Assembly: GCA_007117185.1 (NCBI GenBank)
Contig: SKHA01000344.1
Span: 1 to 16,540, forward strand
Length of the DNA stretch: 16,540 nt
Direction of reading: 5' to 3'
DNA from: Spirochaeta sp.
GTDB taxonomy: Bacteria; Spirochaetota; Spirochaetia; DSM-27196; Alkalispirochaetaceae
The notes below the pieces were generated by a model that worked only from the letters and a program-made list of their open reading frames with translations, was not told the origin of the DNA and did no database searches. A program made the position numbers and the translations under genes. This document shows positions 15,601 through 16,540 of the stretch, in pieces. Numbering within the stretch: the first letter of the stretch is position 1; each line of letters starts with the position of its first letter.

Positions 15601-15992
15601 CCAAGGGCGAGTCCGGATCGACGCTGAGCGTACCCCAGGACAGTTCCTGTCCTGTTGCGATGGACGGACCGGCTGTGTATCTGGAAGCGGTAAAAGCGAT
15701 GATGGCAAGCCTCTCCGCTGCTGCGTCCGCTTCAGGTATGAAGGCCGACGCCCTTGACCTGTACATACCTCATCAGGCAAACCAGCGCATCATCAACGCG
15801 ATCAGGCAGCGGATGAAGGTGGACCAGTCACGGATGTTCAGCAACATCCGGGAAAACGGCAATACCTCGTCCAACACCATCCCCATTTGCCTGGCAGAGC
15901 TCCTCCCGACAAAAGAGCACGGCGACGTCTGGGGAATCACCGCTTTTGGCGGCGGTTTCACGTATGGAGCGGGTCTCCTGCGGACTCTCTGA
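12618..15992 (+). CDS. Four-part fusion: 2-oxoacid dehydrogenase E1-alpha, E1-beta, lipoyl domain, beta-ketoacyl-ACP synthase III
   Basis: This is one intact 1124-residue frame. Residues 1-310 are a ThDP-dependent E1-alpha with the cofactor motif GEGTTQ..(x)..QDN (146-175; GEG in place of the usual GDG) and HNHTNADD (244-251). Residues 338-663 are E1-beta: GEDLEDPKGDVFG (365-377), the ThDP-activating Glu in PLSES (E397), FADF, GPFHAST (464-470), and a transketolase-C-type end. Residues 676-753 are a lipoyl domain with the modified-lysine site EADKA (K719). A Thr/Pro/Asp-rich linker (755-800) leads to a full FabH-type KASIII (803-1124) with C919 in NAACSG, H1052 in PHQANQR and N1082 in GNTSSN, plus KRTGI and GGGFTYGAGLLR. 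There is no E2 acyltransferase domain. The expected chemistry is 2-oxoacid decarboxylation, acyl loading of the lipoyl arm and condensation with malonyl-ACP, priming fatty-acid or polyketide synthesis. The 2-oxoacid may be branched-chain or pyruvate; sequence alone does not decide. I see no in-frame Met or ribosome-binding site in the lipoyl-KASIII linker, so a fused product is likely. Confidence 0.93.
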   Translation: MIRNLDEQQSILRTMYTHMVTAREMDLIEQSYTARGEAFFHVSGAGHEGSVALAPHLIPQDWLHCHYRDKALMLARGLTPEMFFLSLFNKDGSHSRGRQMNAHMSAPSLNVLSIVGPVGNSALQAVGVAQMVRDQPERPLVLCALGEGTTQESEVIEAIGHAVRIAAPVLFVVQDNAFAISTRTSGQTFYSRPDGEADEFYGIPITRIDGRNVIEALNTYGEVVTAIRKDRKPGIVVFSVERLHNHTNADDQRMYRTPEEIQAAAGSGDPIPLLRQHLIAAGVTESELDGERETIRRALEETARSAQYSAEPAPFAGAKAPLPQHLTVRDREYRGSGDPELTMLEAIRDVLDDRMGRDPRVTLFGEDLEDPKGDVFGITRGLSRKYVGRVQNSPLSESLILGVSIGRALAGGRPVAFLQFADFLPIAYNQIFAELGSMYWRTDGGWTVPVIVMITAGGYRPGLGPFHASTLEALVAHTPGVDVYMPSTAGDAAGLLNAAFESERPTIFFYPKNQLNDRTGATSRDVAKHLVPPGAARYVRRGDDLTIVAYGNTVPLAARAAQDLESHGISTDLIDLRSLVPWDEEAVLESVGRTGRLIVTHEDNHTAGFGAEVVATVAEKSDLPVICRRVTRPDTYVPCNFGNQLQILPSYQRILETAVDLLGGSVIWKKNDGAESGVFDVEAIGSSPSDESVTIVEWHVKEGATVAEGDLLAEVEADKAAAELKAPVSGTVRELLIGTGDTVPVGTPVLRVTTATDAPAHVKQQTRENPGEPIITGLDALTRQIHTKSTAPGTDTRDDDPSSPCLIRGVSVRKGSRIVTNEEIAALSSDWSAEDIEKRTGIASRHWVSEGENVLTLAVDAARSVIAESGISAAEVGLIIFSTGTPSSTTPSMATLVQHALSQESEELSCPAYDINAACSGYVYGLQIAWDYLRSAPRELVLLITSEVLSTRLDMKDFGTAPIFGDAATATLIGGARSSVAADAVLEVMRPVIAAKGESGSTLSVPQDSSCPVAMDGPAVYLEAVKAMMASLSAAASASGMKADALDLYIPHQANQRIINAIRQRMKVDQSRMFSNIRENGNTSSNTIPICLAELLPTKEHGDVWGITAFGGGFTYGAGLLRTL

Positions 15993-15996
15993 CCTT

Positions 15997-16032
15997 TCAC
16001 CGGTCCAGTCGGATCATCTGAAGGACCGGTGA
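15997..16032 (+). terminator. Hairpin after the E1-KASIII gene
   Basis: TCACCGGTCC (15997-16006) pairs perfectly with GGACCGGTGA (16023-16032), a 10-bp stem with a 16-nt loop, starting four bases after the stop. No U-run follows, so it is a 3'-end structure or a factor-assisted terminator rather than a classic intrinsic one. Confidence 0.45.
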
Positions 16033-16051
16033 GTGACCGGTGAGTGACCGG
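16026..16051 (+). repeat. Two-copy 11-bp tandem repeat overlapping the hairpin arm
   Basis: CCGGTGAGTGA occurs twice head to tail (16026-16036 and 16037-16047), followed by a third CCGG (16048-16051). Because the first copy holds the right arm of the hairpin, the left arm (15997-16004) could also pair with ACCGGTGA at 16036-16043, giving two competing folds. It looks like a small local duplication. Confidence 0.6.
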
Positions 16052-16054
16052 GCA

Positions 16055-16095
16055 TAAAAAAACCCCGGGGCAAAGGAGGTGAAATCCCCGGGGTT
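16055..16095 (-). terminator. Intrinsic terminator of the msrB transcript
   Basis: AACCCCGGGG (16061-16070) and CCCCGGGGTT (16086-16095) form a perfect 10-bp stem with a 15-nt loop. Read on the minus strand, the stem is followed by seven T residues (complement of A 16055-16061), a textbook intrinsic terminator for the gene entering from the right edge. On the plus strand no U-run follows. The loop on the minus strand contains TCACCTCCTTT, identical to the usual 3' end of 16S rRNA. Confidence 0.85.
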
Positions 16096-16179
16096 GAATC
16101 GCTATCTGGTAATGTGGTGCCGTGTCATCCTCTATAACAACCCACCGCGGCAACGGTTACATCACCAGCAAAAAAAACT

Positions 16180-16540
16180 TCAGATTTCGTCAGTTATCAG
16201 AACAGGCGCTGGAGAACCTTCAGGTACGAAGATCATCGCCGCAGAGTTAATGCAGTAACGCAGCCCTGTAGGTTCCGGGCCGTCCGAAAAAACATGCCCC
16301 AGGTGAGAACCACTGAGGCTATCCACGACCTCCAGGCGGACCATGCCGAAACTGCTGTCTACACGATAGCGAACCGCTCCCGGGGTGATGGGTCTGGTGT
16401 AACTGGGCCAACCGGTTCCCGAGTCATACTTGTCACGGGAGTGAAATAATGGTTCACCCGTGGCCGCGGAGTAGTAGGTCCCTTCAAGGGTGTTGTAATT
16501 GAGCTCTCCGGTGAATGCACGTTCCGTTCCGTGCTGTCGC
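16180..16540 (-). CDS. msrB: Peptide-methionine (R)-S-oxide reductase MsrB, 3' part
   Basis: This is the C-terminal part (119 residues visible) of an enzyme that repairs oxidised methionine (R-sulfoxide) in proteins using thioredoxin. It runs in from the right edge, so start and full length are unknown. Family blocks in order: TERAFTGELNYN, GEPLFHS, KYDSGTGWPSY, GAVRYRVDSSFGM, then SGSHLGHVFSDGPEPTGL, and the catalytic RYCINSA (Cys codon 16252-16254). Neither zinc-binding CxxC pair of zinc-type MsrB is present, and the catalytic Cys is the only cysteine in the fragment. It is therefore the zinc-free kind often found in MsrA-MsrB fusions, and an msrA part could lie upstream. The stop is followed by eight T residues, and about 90 bases on by the strong terminator. 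Confidence 0.93.
   Translation of the reverse strand, partial: RQHGTERAFTGELNYNTLEGTYYSAATGEPLFHSRDKYDSGTGWPSYTRPITPGAVRYRVDSSFGMVRLEVVDSLSGSHLGHVFSDGPEPTGLRYCINSAAMIFVPEGSPAPVLITDEI

Noticed and set aside
15773..16153. Minus-strand open frame (126 codons) between msrB and the fusion gene
   Set aside because: It runs through the msrB terminator stem and the antisense of the KASIII C-terminus, and has no family resemblance or plausible ribosome-binding site.

Overview
The window is a GC-rich, gene-dense stretch of bacterial chromosome: about a dozen genes, short or overlapping intergenic gaps, and no mobile elements, CRISPR, tRNA or rRNA that I can see. The gene set fits a free-living Gram-negative-type heterotroph: prmC, a single bifunctional Rel, thiol peroxidase, a biotin ECF transporter, serS, proC, aconitase A, msrB and a 2-oxoacid dehydrogenase. 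A spirochaete of the Spirochaeta/Alkalispirochaeta type is my guess from general resemblance only; no marker here proves it.

Layout. (1) Positions 2-2980: the 3' end of prmC, then rel one base later (ppGpp synthetase/hydrolase), then tpx. (2) Positions 3024-7209: an apparent operon. It starts with a LacI-family regulator whose promoter sits so close to its GTG that the transcript may be leaderless. It runs through bioY, bioM and bioN (a complete biotin ECF importer), then trmL (tRNA 2'-O-methyltransferase) and proC (proline synthesis), with ATGA/GTGA overlaps and gaps of a few bases. (3) Positions 7288-9742: serS, also apparently leaderless, overlapping a NeuB/SpsE-like sialic-acid-type synthase with a C-terminal SAF domain. 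(4) Positions 9809-12526 on the minus strand: aconitase A, convergent with the synthase gene and separated from it by a hairpin. (5) Positions 12527-12617: a divergent promoter region with a perfect 14-bp palindrome lying on the -35 side of both promoters. (6) Positions 12618-15992: one uninterrupted 1124-residue frame. (7) The right edge: hairpins and a tandem repeat, then the 3' end of msrB on the minus strand.

The most striking object is the 1124-residue protein. Read in order it is E1-alpha, E1-beta, a lipoyl domain with an intact DKA lysine, and a complete beta-ketoacyl-ACP synthase III (FabH-type) with the Cys-His-Asn triad. It has no E2 acyltransferase domain. Such a chain could decarboxylate a 2-oxoacid, load the acyl group on its own lipoyl arm and hand it to its own condensing enzyme. 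That would join 2-oxoacid oxidation to fatty-acid or polyketide initiation on one polypeptide, perhaps without free acyl-CoA. The domain order is read directly from the sequence; the direct hand-off is inference.

A second theme is short or absent 5' leaders. The lacI and serS promoters lie almost on their start codons, and the two divergent promoters at 12.6 kb would give leaders of roughly 10-18 nt.
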